NCBI RefSeq assembly: GCF_954871325.1
Contig: NC_088776.1
Location: 21,681,508-21,745,507, forward strand
Reading direction: 5' to 3'
Source: Gordionus sp. m RMFG-2023
Taxonomy: Eukaryota > Nematomorpha > Gordioida > Chordodea > Parachordodidae
Length of the DNA stretch: 64,000 nt
This document shows positions 49,501-61,069 of this stretch, piece after piece (position 1 is the stretch's first letter; every line of letters starts with the position of its first letter). The position numbers and the translations under genes are program-made. The notes beneath the pieces are model-generated. The model saw only the letters and a list, made by a program, of their open reading frames with translations. It searched no databases and had not been told where the DNA came from.

Positions 49501-50164
49501 TAATAATGAATCATCGCCAAAATTTTAAATTTCGTTATGCTAAAAAATTAAAATTGAGGAAGGATATATATATAATAAATATAAATAAATGCTATATAAG
49601 AACTACTAACTTTTTGTGCAACTGCAGCACTTAATCCGTAATTTGGGCCAGCGCAAGCCATAAGTAATTAATGGGATATTTTTAATTTAAAATTTAACTC
49701 AAAAAAAATTAATTTATATTTTATTCTTCAAAATTTAAAAGAATATTTAAATGATTATAACAATATTTTAATATGAACTATTTTAATTATTATAATAAAT
49801 GACCTTAACAATTAAAAATAATATTAAAAAAATATATTAACAGGAAATAATCCAAGGTCCAAATCGAATGGTTTTTCTTAAAAAGGACAAGTTTATGTAA
49901 AGATTCAAAAATTTTGATCAGCAAGCCATTCACTTAAAAAGAATTGAAATTGATTAATTTATAATAAAAATGTTTAATATTAAGTGATTTGATTTTTTTT
50001 TACTATAAAATAATAAAGCTCGCTTTATAATATAATAAAATCATATTTGTAGCAAATAATATAATTTTAATTATATTTTTAAAAAATGGGTAATGAAAAT
50101 TTTAAAAAATATTTACTTTTGCGGCAACAGCAGCACTGAGTCCATAAGAAGGTCCTTTGTTCAT
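43531..50164 (-). CDS. Calponin/transgelin-family muscle protein (CH domain plus one calponin repeat), 187 aa
   Basis: Exons: 50164-50117 (first exon, MNKGPSYGLSAAVAAK), 49141-49011, 44005-43801, 43752-43659, 43616-43531. All introns are GT-AG and the joins keep frame; total 564 nt, 187 aa, the usual length for transgelin/Mp20/SM22 proteins. Residues about 17-128 form the calponin-homology actin-binding domain (IASKRD, VKQWISTVLKDEGFSW, LKDGQVLCRIMNKLQPG, DFKMMENITNFQKAAREYG, FQTVDLWDRRNISQVTQ). Residues 130-160 are the linker GYNYPILGPRLSDENKRNFS. Residues 163-182 form one calponin-like repeat (LQMGSNKGATQKGMNFG), and the protein ends NTRHI. Family members bind F-actin in muscle or cytoskeleton. 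The third intron-spanning gap is 5 kb and full of MITEs; two other introns are only 42 and 48 bp. Nothing appears broken. Which paralog class (Mp20-like or CHD64-like) it belongs to is not certain: the core resembles both. Confidence 0.93.
46057..46363. mobile_element. 307-bp MITE with long terminal inverted repeats
   Basis: The ends GCCACTTCTAGACAGATCGT and AACGTTCTGTCTGGAAGTGGC begin inverted repeats of about 60 bases. These continue through AAAGTGGTTTTTGGGTAATG and CATTACCCAAAAACCGCTTT to AGCAATTTTTT. A second internal inverted pair (CCATTTCAGACGCC and GACGTCTGAAATGG) lies inside. No coding capacity. The superfamily is uncertain because the target duplication is unclear (possibly TA). Confidence 0.75.
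46396..46480. repeat. Fragment of the TAGTGTTG-type MITE family
   Basis: GTTTGAGCCGATTTTTAAAA, GTTAACTCAATATTTTAGCC and AAATATTGCCTAAGTCTCGA closely match the left half of the MITE at 30703-30924. The tip and the right half are missing. Confidence 0.7.
49611..49661 (-). CDS. Alternative first exon of the calponin-family gene
   Basis: A second possible first exon encodes MACAGPNYGLSAAVAQK (17 codons). It is followed by a GTTAGT donor in phase 0 and can join the exon at 49141-49011 exactly like the distal exon at 50164-50117. The two share GP(S/N)YGLSAAVA(A/Q)K, so they arose by exon duplication and would give isoforms of 187 and 188 residues differing only in the N-terminus. Either could have its own promoter. 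The upstream exon cannot splice into this one in frame as an internal exon without retaining its start, so mutually exclusive use is the simplest reading (inference). Confidence 0.85.
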
Positions 50165-50939
50165 TTATGTGTTGTTTTACTAAAGAAAAATATAAAAAAA
50201 CTTGTATATAATCTTGCAAGATGCAATATTACTTGTTGAAATTACAAAAAGAGAATATAAATTTTATTTAAAAAATTAATTGATTCAAAATCCTGTGAGA
50301 GGAAAAAATAAATATAAATAAATAAAGATTTGTTTATTCATTTTCATTTCTTCTCACAGTAGTTTATAAAAAAAATTAAAACAGGCACAACTTTAAAAAT
50401 ATACCAAATGTTTTCATGATTTACGTAATAAATAACTATTGTAAAATAGATACGAATACAGACATTCATTATAAAAATTGTACGTTGTTTTATTCAACCT
50501 CGGAATGCTTTCATTTTATTCGTAGGCAAGATTTATCCGAAAGGGGGGTTATAACCAAATTTTGGGGGGCTAAACCCCACTTCTCTCTCCCCCTTATATG
50601 AAAGATTCTTTTGATTATTTTTATTTCGCTTTTTAATATAATAATAATATCTGTTAAAGTTACATGAACATTGGAAGCATTAATTCTAAAATCGATGCCA
50701 TATTTCGTACTTTATTAGTGTCCATGAGTGCTTTCCAGTATAAAGATAAAATTATTAGTAACAAAGGTTTTGCCATTCTTACGATCAAAAAGCAACGGAA
50801 AGCATTTATTTCTGAATATTATATCAATTTTTTAGTGTTTATTTGTATATTTAAATTGGTTTGGTGGAGAGTAATTTAACGAATTAAAGATATTTGCAAA
50901 ATAAGAAAAAATTACCAAATAGAATGTAAAATGTAGATG
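50165..50939. other. 5' region of the calponin gene, no second gene seen
   Basis: A+T-rich sequence containing the distal promoter of the calponin gene (not pinpointed). A small G+C-rich palindromic patch at 50538-50590 (GGGGGGTTATAACC and GGGGGGCTAAACCCC) looks like the end of a MITE. Short open frames at 50416 and 50664 show no family wording. Confidence 0.35.
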
Positions 50940-51170
50940 GAAATATCTATTTTCGCTAATATTTAGTGCCTTACTATTACTTATTTCCTCTAATCAATTT
51001 TGCCATTCACAAATAAGAAACCGTGTTATTTGCAAAATGAAAACTTACTATGAAATAGTTAGCATGAAGTGAGCCAAGTTTTTGGAAACATTAATTTTGA
51101 AATTTGTACTAAGTTAAATACTCTATTATATATTTTATTATTTTATTCTGTTTAGTAGATGGCACAAATG
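50940..51170. repeat. Dispersed repeat, copy 2
   Basis: Matches the copy at 28015-28290 in the same orientation: CTAATATTTAGTGCCTTACTA, then GAAGTGAGCCAAGTTTTTGG, ACATTAATTTTGAAATTTGT, then TTTTATTCTGTTTAGTAGATGG. The copies are diverged and have no coding capacity. Confidence 0.65.
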
Positions 51171-51204
51171 GGGGAAAAAAATTATTTGCAAAATAAGAAA
51201 CAAA

Positions 51205-51280
51205 CAGGCGCATACGCAGCGGGGGGGGGCAGGGGGACAAATCCCTACCACCCCCCAAAGCCAAAAAATGCAGATGCGGC
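51205..51280. mobile_element. G+C-rich MITE tip-like block
   Basis: An unusual patch with GGCGCATACGCAGCGGGGGG, then CCCTACCACCCCCCAAAGCC and ATGCAGATGCGGC. A related CTGCATACGCGCCTGG lies at 53023-53040 next to CCCCCACCCAG. The two blocks could be the inverted ends of one element of about 1.8 kb (51205-53040) or two separate copies; both readings are tentative. Confidence 0.4.
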
Positions 51281-51479
51281 ATTATATTTTTCAAAAATAT
51301 TATTGTTAATATTAATTTATATATTTGTTAATATTTATTCCTATCTCATATTTATATATTTTAATATTACATTTATTTTTCACATTCCTACTTTATTTTA
51401 TCAATTAATTTCGATTTCAAATTTTCCTTGGCCTAATATCTACCTATTATTTTCAAATTTCAAATAATATTTATCCCTG

Positions 51480-52740
51480 AAACTCCTTGTCCAACAGGGA
51501 GAAAGAAATTGCAAGCTTGTCCAACGAGATCTAGTCTCCGCCATCAAGCAGTAACAGCTTTTATGGAGTTAGAAGAGCCGATTATTAATGCTATTACTGA
51601 AATATAACAATGGCTTGAAAGAAATATTACCTCAGAAGCAAGAAAATTATTGGATTCAATACTTATTCCAAATTTTTTTCTCATTGGAATGTATTATTTA
51701 ATTATACAACTATTTTATGTAATACTTTTCAGAAACATGACATTGACTTGATTAAGAAGATGAGAATAGCGCAGAGCATTTTATTAGAACTCAAGGAAAT
51801 TAGAGCTAATGTTGATGAAGAATTTCATATTTTATATGTTATTGTTGAGTCAAAAGCAGAGCTATACGTGTTTAATATTTGTCCCCCTCAACTTGCAGCA
51901 AGCAAGCTCATCGTCAAAACATTAATATAGAATCAGTAGAAGAGTATTATAAAACAAATGTCCCCTCTCTTAGATACATTTATAACCCAAATAAATGAAT
52001 GGTTTTTAATTCATCATGCAGCACTTACCAATCTGCAGATATTACTCCCACAAAAGCCTTCCCAACCTTTTTCAAATGGTGATAGAAAATAAAATAAGAT
52101 ATTTGTTAAATTTTATCATGAAGATGTTAAAGTATCTTATGATGCCTCATTGGCCGAATAGCTTTGGTTGATACAATCCAAAATTTGTTAGGGATGCCCT
52201 GCACCATTTCGAACACATTTTAGATTATATTCCCTATGTATTAAAATGGTTATATATATATTAGCTTTAAACTAATGAAAAACATTTCTTTTTAAGAAGA
52301 ATAACAGAGCCTAAGGTACCATTTGCGGCACGATTTTTCAAATATTTGGCACGGCCCGGCTTTTTGAAAATAAAATTACAGCCCGGCTCTTTGGAATTTT
52401 TTATTTATTTTTATATAAAAATCGATTTCAAATTTGGTTTTAAATATACAGCCAGCCCGGATATTTTTTAAAAACCGGCTGTTTTTTAATAAAATTTTGG
52501 GCCCGGCCCGGGTATATTTTAAAAAAATTAAAATACGGTCCGGCCTGGGGGTCGGGCCTGAAGGTCTCTGAAAAACATACCTATGAAGTACAACTTCTGA
52601 AAGTAGATTGAATGGTTTGGATCTTTTGAATATTCATAGGCATTTAACGCCAAGCAAGGATGAGATAATTGAAAAATTAGTTCAAAACATACAAAATACA
52701 ATTATTCCTAAGAAACTTTTGTGTTAATTTATATTTCCAA
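51480..52740 (+). pseudogene. hAT-superfamily transposase fossil of the ZMYM1-like (DUF4371) type
   Basis: Plus-strand pieces carry wording of the ZMYM1-like hAT proteins common in aphids and other invertebrates: SLSNREKEIASLSNEI near 51490, then ILLELKEIRANVDEEFH with AELYVFNICPPQLA (within the open frame 51748-51930). LDTFITQINEWFL (about 51970-52010) and LQILLPQK follow, and finally GLDLLNIHRHLTPSKDEIIE near 52615-52670 from the C-terminal dimerisation region. Frames change several times. A GTATGTT-like gap near 51660-51730 may be an intron (ends TTTTCAG at 51732). A CCCGG-rich MITE sits inside at about 52305-52570. No terminal repeats could be assigned to the carrier. Confidence 0.6.
52286..52570. 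mobile_element. CCCGG-rich MITE inserted in the ZMYM1-like fossil
   Basis: CAGAGCCTAAGG (52305) and GAAGGTCTCTG (ending 52570) resemble the tips of the element at 16004-18062. Between them lie many GGCCCGG motifs. An 8-mer AAAAACAT follows the right tip (52571-52578) and also occurs at 52278-52285. If this is the target duplication, the element's left end lies 19 bases outside the CAGAG tip; otherwise the match is chance in A+T-rich DNA. Confidence 0.65.
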
Positions 52741-53119
52741 CATTTAAATTTTTTATATTTTATATATAAATTTGAAAGGCTAAAAATATTCAAATTTCAA
52801 TTTTGGGTCATTTAAGTGATTCGTATGGTGGTTATATTTTATAATTCACATTTATTTTATAGTTTTTCAATGCCGGTTTATATATATAATTTTTTTATAA
52901 TTCGCATAATTTAATATTGTTTATTAGAAAAGTTATTAGTCCTAATAAATTTATGCTTAATTATATTCAAATAACTATAATATTTCTTAAAAAAATTTAT
53001 TATCCCCCACCCAGACCAAATTCCTGCATACGCGCCTGGAAACAAATTTCGAAATTGGCATCATGCCGAAAGGGAGAATATATCAGTTTAAAATATCTGG
53101 TTTGAGTTAATGTTAAATT

Positions 53120-53410
53120 TAATACCTTACTTATTAATTCTTCAGTCAATTTCGCAAACCACAAAAAAGTAAACGAATTACAAAGTAAATTAAAACCATT
53201 GCATGACACAATGACGTCAGCCAAACTTCTGGAAACATTAACTCTGTCCGAAATTTATATCAAAAATTAATGCGTATTTAGTACATTGTAGTTGAAAGTA
53301 AACCGCTATAACAATGCCAAGATTAGTAAGGATAGGAAGAAAATTATAGAACACTGAATATCTGAGTGAACTAATATGTAATGCCTGATTAGTATAGTTG
53401 GTTACTGTTA
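53120..53410. repeat. Dispersed repeat, copy 3 (diverged)
   Basis: Shares GTCAGCCAAACTTCTGGAAA, ACATTAA, and AATGCCTGATTAGTA-type blocks with the copies at 28015-28290 and 50940-51170. The order is changed, indicating rearrangement or a diverged subfamily. Non-coding. Confidence 0.45.
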
Positions 53411-55810
53411 ATGCCCGGTAACAGGTGCCTGACGGATGAAATCCTTTAACATTGAGGCGTTTTAATTTATATTAGTCCCTTCTAAATTTGAGCTGTTATC
53501 TTTATAAGAAAACCTCAAGGCCAACGTTATAGTTTTAGGCTAAAAACTTGGTTTCGCTTATTTTTTAGCCGGCTAAAAATTGGCATAAATTGCTAAAAAT
53601 ATAATAATTACCCAACCATACTGAGTAGTACTTACACCAATCATTTCTAGTAAATAAATAAAAACAAGTTATAAGGGATATAAAAAATACCGGTATCCGA
53701 TTTTAAATTACGATTCAAAAATTATGCCTTAATATATTAAGTTTTCCTTTTCCACAATTCAAATTATTTTTGAATTTTATAATTCTATGATCTTAATACA
53801 TTTAATGTAAATTAATGTGTTAGTAGAAATGTTCATAAGTAGGGAATCCATATTTTTTTATAAGAGAGGGAATGAAGATATGATTTAAGATTAGTGAGTA
53901 AAATTTCTGTATATCTTTTTTTAAAGAAAAAAGGCTTTGATTTAAAATCATATTTTTTAGAAAAAGTAACATTGAGCTCAGGGTTGTGTATTTGACCGGT
54001 CAAATAAGATTCGGTCAATAAATGTTGTTTAGGATAAAAAATGTATGTATATTAAATTATTTTTTAAATTCTATAAATTAATGTTTCGCTCTCCATGGCA
54101 GAACCTTGTTCTAATTTATATTCAATCTTATTTTCTTTAACATTTTTTAATCAATCTTAGGTTATGATATACTCTTACCAATTTTCTGGTTGTCGAGATC
54201 TTCAATCTGATTTCTTAGACATTTCTCTTAATATTAAAAGTGAACAAAGCCCATTACAACAATTTGAGCCCGAAATCTGATTGTTTTTTATGAAAGTTAC
54301 TGGTTTCTACATATTTTGGCTATACACCGCTTTTACTTCTGAAATTTATAAAATCACTTAAAATATTTTAATGATCATCTCTTTATGAAACGACTAATTT
54401 TTGTATTATGTCATATGCTTCATCAAACTCAAGTAAGATGCCTCTTATATTGGGGATCAATAATCAGCAGTGCAGTGTGAGCACATGTATTTGATGTTTT
54501 CTTTTTCAAACTAATCTTTAATATTTTTTCTTTAGGTTGGAAAATTATAAAATCATGGACATGAGTGTATTATGTGTTTTCTAAATTAAATCTCATTTTT
54601 TACGTGAGAAGGTCAAGATAGTTGAATGTTTTTATGAACAGTTTAAAATTTTAAATTTTTTGTCCAAAATATATAATCTAATATATTATATATTATTGGT
54701 AATTTCTCTCGGACAAATATCCAACTTCTTCAACAGCTGCTTTCAGAGCTTTGTTGCATGGATTAATATACCTTAAATACATGTTAGTTCATTATATAAA
54801 TACAGTTATTCACCAATAACATTTTAGAGTATTTGACCGTATTTGACCAGGTCAATAACTCCTTCTGTCAATTGACCGACTTGCCAACCCTGGAAATAAT
54901 AATTAAATTTTTTTCTTAAGATTTAAATAAAAGGTATATTTATTATAAATCGAATATGTTGTTTAAATATATCATATTTAGCACCAAACCTACCATTGAC
55001 TCCTAATCCAAGAATTGTCACCTGAGTTACATTAATATTTTTTTATATATTAATTCAAATATACTAAAATACTATAATTGCTAAAGTCCAACCTACATCC
55101 AACAAGTTATCTATTATTTCAAGTTTTTAAAAAATAAAGGGCTTTTTAAAAGCTGTGACTGAGCATTTTTAAGTATTACATTACAGATTTAAACAATATA
55201 AAGTTTATTATATTATTTATTTTTTCTATATGGTTAATGTGAGTTTGTTAAAACTGTATAAGTATAAATAACCATCTCTTATAGTATAAATGCTTATTAT
55301 ATTTTTTTAGAATTTTTTTTTTACTTTTTCCTTTTTGATTTCGGTCAAAAATCGAAATTATCGGATTTTTTTAAAAATTTTTTGTTAACTCAAAAATCGG
55401 ATTGAAGTATAATTATGCTGTCCAAGATTGGCAATAGAAAAAATGTTTCAAAAAGCTATATACCGTGACTAAACTGAAGCTGGTAACCCCAATATCTATA
55501 GTCTTTTCAAAGAGGGGTCTTATTATTGTAATTTTTTTAGATATAAAAAGAGTTTTATTTAAACGAGCAAATTACGTGTAAAGAATGACCGGAAATAATA
55601 AATTTATGCTTTATTTAATAACTGTAAAATCAGATTTTCTACCTTATTTGATAGTGGATGAATTAGAAGTTAGCCTATCTTATGAGGTGTGAATCAATTT
55701 ACCTTTATTTTGATGAGAAGTGATTCCAATATTTTCTATTTTTATAAAATATATTAAAATGAATAAATATATGATATTTGTTATAATACTAATTTTATTT
55801 TATCTATATT
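53411..55810. other. A+T-rich region, no gene recognised
   Basis: About 2.4 kb. A TTGACCGGTCAA-like palindrome lies near 53990-54005 and related TTGACC/GGTCAA words recur at 54835-54885. These may be the two worn inverted ends of one element (about 53990-54890). No coding wording is visible. Confidence 0.4.
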
Positions 55811-55814
55811 ATAC

Positions 55815-57180
55815 ATAGGTCAGGGCGCCCCACTGTTGACCATGCAGACGCCACCGCCAAAAAGTGTAGGCGGTCAACACGCCGCCGCCGAATTACATAT
55901 TTTTTATTATTAAAATAATATTTATATATTATATATGAATTATAATTAGATGAAAAATAATATTAAATATATTTTAAATTATTAAAAAAATGCGATTTTT
56001 TTTTAAAATTAATAAATATTATTTGCTAGAAAAACATTATTTGTAACAAGAACAAGATGATCTGTTATTAGATTAATAGTACATAAAAGGCATTGAATTA
56101 TTATTATATATTTTATTATTTTAATTAATCCTATTCCTTCGTTATTCTTAAAAAGATTTATTTTAGATAAGTTTTAAAGAGGACAGATTTTATCATCTAT
56201 ATTTTGTATATAGTTATAAATTAATATTTGGAGTTTTAATGATTTGATCTTTCAAAACTTTTGTCTAAGACCATCAATTATATAAGTAATACAATATTTT
56301 CTTAATGTAATTCAAAACTCCTCATCATATAAATATATAATTTATTTTTATTTTTTATTATAAAAGGATATTTAATTATTGATTTTTATTTTATTGCCAA
56401 TATAACATAAATAAACATAGAAGGACTAAAACATTTATAATTAATGCAGCATTACAAAATCCTAACCTTGCAAGCAACGCCTTTTTTTGCATGGAAACAT
56501 TTTGGATTATTAATGTTAAAAACTAACACAAATAATAAGAGACCAATGTTGCGGTAGATAAAGTATTTTGTAACATATGCTTGCAAGTAAAACTTGATAA
56601 AGATGATAGCTACCTCTCTGTTGCCTATGGACGAATTAACCGAATGTGAAACAGCAGAAGTGGATTCGATTATCTTAAGATATTAGCTATCAAACATTCA
56701 TCAATTCATCATAAGAATCTGTAACAACTAAACTATATAACCAGTCCAAAAAAGATGTTATTCATTATATTCGCCTTATAATTTAGAGATAAAAAATTTC
56801 GATTTTTGGAAGATAAGAGCATTGGATCTTCCTAAACTTTTAATATTCAGCCAAAAATGTCCTGTGTGTTCCTCGAGCGTGTATTTTCTATAGCTGGGCT
56901 CTCTGAACTCTAGAAGATTATCATTATGTCTAAATCTAAATAAAATAATATTTATACCAGAGGCATCACTAACCTTACAATCTCAAGGGTAAAAATTATT
57001 TTCAAAATTACTTGTTTTTAAGCTAACATTATCCAAAATTACTTTATTTTTTTAGCATTATGCTAAATTACATTTTTTTTAGTTTTATAAAAAAAATTAT
57101 AATTTTGGGAAGACTCTTCAAATTTTTCAGGGGGCTCGAGTCCCTTTTCCTTTCCTACTGACGCTACTGATTTATACATG
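55815..57180 (+). mobile_element. Degenerate hAT element with transposase remnants
   Basis: A G+C-rich left block (CAGGGCGCCCCACTGTTGACC at 55821, with GGCGGTCAACACGCCGCCGC further in) may be the left end, and a GGGGGCTCGAGTCCC...GACGCTACTGA block at 57130-57170 the right. Inside, a C-terminal dimerisation-like motif MSCVFLERVFSIAGLSEL is readable at about 56856-56912, and a possible finger remnant CNICLQVKLDKDDSYL at about 56575. The element is shattered and the pairing of the ends is uncertain. Confidence 0.45.
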
Positions 57181-57539
57181 ATAATTAAAACTAATCAAAA
57201 TCATTAAATTATAGTTTTAATTTAATTCGAAATTTCCATAATAAGGCTAAAATTTTATTTTTAAAGTTTTTCCAATAAATTAAAATTTTAATTAAGAAAT
57301 TTAAGTTATATGTCAAGAAATTACCGTATACAAGGACTGAAATTCAGATGCATACAAAAAAGGATGTGGAACTAAAAGGATATATGCACCAACGATGACT
57401 TAATATAATTATTACCCAAAAAACATTCATACATTTCTCCATACTCAACGAATTTCAGTCACAGACGATATACCTCTGCGGGATAATCGATTAATAATAC
57501 CTAAAACATTAAAAAATAAAACATTAAAAAAGGCCAATA

Positions 57540-58080
57540 TTAAAGGAGATCCATAGAGCTAGGAATGGTACGTATGAAGGAAACCAAAATATATGGTAGC
57601 CAGATGTAAACAAAACAAAGTAACCATAATCAGCACAAATTAGCAAAACTTTATTAGATTTTGAATTAATATGACTAATATTATCAACAACAAATTCGAT
57701 ATTTTGAAAGATTTTACTACTCTCATTAGGGATGTCTTGATAAACATTTGTGATAAACCCATTGACACATGATCTAGTGCTCACACTGATTATTATATCG
57801 CATCTGAGCTGATGATGTTAATTGAAGAAAATGGTAGCAAAAAATCTATCTCACTAGTAATCGATAAAGCAAAGAATACGAAAAATACCTGGAGTCTGGT
57901 TAAGTCATAATTATATTGAATACATTGGATGTGCCGCACATGGCTTGAAGCTGCTTATTAATGATTTATGCCAAATACGTTTTATAGAAAAGATTATCTT
58001 AAAAATCTAACAAATAATTAAATATATAAAATTTAATGATATTTTATTAGCAACTTTTAAGGAAAAGCAAATATTGAAAG
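57540..58080 (+). pseudogene. hAT-superfamily transposase remnant (DUF659-like core)
   Basis: Plus-strand wording LMLIEENGSKKSISLVIDKA (about 57810-57870), then NTWSLVKS and YIEYIGCAAHGLKLLINDLC (about 57915-57975), matches the central part of hAT-type transposases, where a (T/I)D.A.N...W motif precedes GC.AH.LNLL..D. Frames shift between the pieces. It may be the middle of the same degenerate element as 55815-57180 or a separate one. An 86-codon minus-strand frame at 57524-57784 overlaps its start and shows no family wording. Confidence 0.5.
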
Positions 58081-59034
58081 GATACTTCCTTAAAAATTCC
58101 AAGTCCGAAAGATGGAGATGTTTTGTTATAATTGTTATGTTTGACAAAATTTTCTTTAGATATCCCCCTTTTTTTTATTAGTTATCCCCATTTATATCAT
58201 TTGTTTGAGAAAACAAATTGTTTACTAGTTTCTTTTACATTTTTTTCCCCACGACCATTAATTCATATAAAATATTGTTTATTATTTTTCTCACGACCAA
58301 AAGCCATTTGAAACTGGTCCAAGTCAAATTAATTATTGCTAGAACAAAAGGTGTTTTCGAACAATTCTTTATATATATATATAAGTGATCATATGTAATT
58401 TGTTTTATATCTTATTTTTATTTTACGTCGAATTTTGTCTAGAAAAATAATTACTTCTGAAAATTGTAATGTTTGATTCGAAATAAAGATATCATGAATT
58501 CCGATAAAAAAAATAATAAAAAAATATTGTTTGCTTGATTTTTACTTTAACCCAAAAAAAACTCCGAATACCGTTGATCGGCCCCATGCGGTTCCCCAAA
58601 ATAGGTAAATTAAAATCCGCACTAGTCCTGTGGTGCGGAGCAATCCATTCCTTTATTATATTCTAAATTAGGTTGAAGGGTAGAGGATGCCGTCACGGTT
58701 ATAAAAACAAATGGGACTTTGGTTGCCAATTACCGGTCAATTGTTGTTCTTTACTTTTGTTTTGTAGATTTTAGTACGATGAGCGAAATCCCCGCAAAAT
58801 GGGATCCCCCAGCTCCCTTCCCCAAAATTTCCGGACCTTCGAAATCAGTCGACCCCCCTCCCCCACCACTCCAATGGTCGCTTTGATTATGGTTGCGGCT
58901 CTGTATATTTCAATAATTTTGTAAAGTATTGTGTAAAATGAGGTTTTTCCATTTGCTATTTTATTAATTTAGAAAAATTTATATTTTGAGTTATATAGTA
59001 AAACAACTAATTTTAAAATATAATTGATTGACTA
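58081..59034. other. Mixed A+T-rich region with a G+C-rich patch
   Basis: A (TA)n tract lies near 58368-58383. A patch at 58560-58910 is richer in C and G (GGCCCCATGCGGTTCCCC; GACCCCCCTCCCCCACCACT), as in MITE ends elsewhere in the window, but the ends do not pair clearly. No gene seen. Confidence 0.35.
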
Positions 59035-59969
59035 CAGTGAAACGAGTATCATTACTAAATATACAATAAAAGTGGGTAAACAAAGTAAGATTTTGTTTTA
59101 ATTTAATACATTTTGAAATTAAATTATGGGCAAGCAATTAATTACGATTAAACGTCATGTTTAAATAATAAAGTAAAAAGAAATTATGTTGTAAATATAT
59201 TAATTGTGATGAAAAATGAAAATTTTTTTTTGATATTCTTTGAAAATGTTCTAGTAAGGTAAAAAGTATTTTTTATATTTGAAAAATTTTTAGAATTTCT
59301 TAAATGTAATTTATTTTGCAATTTTGTATATAATTATTTCGATAAATGATACTATAAACTTTTCTAATATATTCGATAAAATAATAAATACATAAAAAAA
59401 AATATATTTAACATTTATCAAATCATACCATTTGTTCCTTTCTATAATAGTACCTTTTTAGAGCATAAAAGAGTTAACATTAAAATTATTAATACAAATC
59501 AATTATCAGTATTACCTAATTAAATAGTCAAATAATTTTGCATGTGATTGTAAAAGTGTTAGTAAAATCATAAGGAATAATAAATACATGTAAGAGCTGA
59601 ATAATATTCCCAACAATTTTATCTCTTGAATTAGGACGGTGATTGATGGATATTCATTTTCAAGACTCAAAAAAAAATTTGGTGGGATTTAGCTGAGGTG
59701 AATATGGTAGATCAATTCTTCCTTTATAAGCATCGATAAGATGAATTATATGGATATAAGCATTATCCATTATAATGATTGCATCCGGTAGTAATCTAAT
59801 AATAAACTATATCATAGAATCACGGAATAATGCCCCATTAAAAGCTCCTTCGATTATTGTATAAGGGATTACCCCTCCAATTCTAATTGTACAAAGTATG
59901 CTTACATTTTTACCCTTGGATTATTGGGGGGACATTGTATGGCCCTCGGGATATGATGAATATACCATG

Positions 59970-60767
59970 CAGCGTCTACATGGCAGAAAATTTGATAGAG
60001 GCAAACCCGCCTACAAATTTATCCCTACCCCCTAAAAGATTCCACGACCTTTGGCCGCGTTATTCGCCAAATCACCATAATAGTAATATTAATAAATAGA
60101 ATCTTATAATAGGCTACCATTTATAATCTCACAACAAAAATTTATTTACATCCTTTCATGCCTATTTAGGCTAGAAAAAACAATTAAATCTCTCATTCTT
60201 GCTAATAATCAATCGACGATTGAAGATCTGTTTGGACCACTCCATGATCATTAAATGAGAAGAAAATATAATCTGAACTTTGGATTTTAGTTAATTATTT
60301 TATTAAATAAAGAATATAGTTAAAGTTTGTTTACCTATCGAAAATCTATTTTCAATAATAATATTTAAAGTTCTTTCTAAAATTTTAAATGATTTATTAT
60401 ATTCTTACTGAAATTTTTTATTAAAATTAATCATATATGTTAACCTCTTTACTTTTAGAAAATTAACAATTAAGAATAATATTAATATTTTACGTGTGAA
60501 ATTGTAAAATATTATGGTAAAAAATTAATAAGAAGGCTAAAAATTCAAAAAAAAGAAATTTTTTTTTTTAAAATTTTATTAAATGAATTTTATAAAAAAA
60601 ATAATTTAAATCAAAAACTATCCCCCCGAAAATCAATACCTACCCCAAAAAAATAATGCCTACTATATCAAAAAAATATCTACCCAAAAAATCTATGCCT
60701 ACCCCTCAAAAAGCCAATATATCTTTGATACATTTGTCTCCTACCCACTCCGGCCATGTAGACACTA
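59970..60767. mobile_element. 798-bp hAT-type MITE, CAGCGTCTACATGG family, copy 1
   Basis: The left end CAGCGTCTACATGGC and right end GCCATGTAGACACTA are inverted repeats. The flanking 8-mers ATACCATG (59962-59969) and ACACCATG (60768-60775) match at seven of eight positions. The interior is rich in CTACCCC-type and CCCC(C)TAAAA blocks, as in copy 2. The transposase reading frame of the surrounding Tc1-type element resumes on both sides, so the MITE inserted into it. Confidence 0.82.
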
Positions 60768-61069
60768 ACACCATGCAAGTTTATTACAGTTTCATCTAAG
60801 AAATATAAGTTTTCTCTTGGGATATTAAAGATCTTTACACTAGATTAATATTAATAGTCCCAGGAGTATTTCTTCTACCAGGCTCCTTGCTAGCTCTTTT
60901 TTACACCAACCTATATTTTTGATATATTTACTAATTGTGTTGTTTTCGTTTTTGGACTCCAAATAGCAAATTTTCCATAATCTCGGATAATAAGAATGTT
61001 ATTTTCCATTAATAAGCTGATGTATCGTTCAATTATGGAAGAACTAATTTTCTTAATTTTTCTTTTTTG

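Noticed and set aside
51109-51467. Open frames over the G-rich block on both strands
   Set aside because: The G/C runs give Gly/Pro-rich nonsense and the rest is A+T-rich noise; better explained as a MITE end.
57524-57784. 86-codon minus-strand frame as a host gene
   Set aside because: It overlaps plus-strand hAT-like sequence and has no family wording or splice partners; could not be supported.
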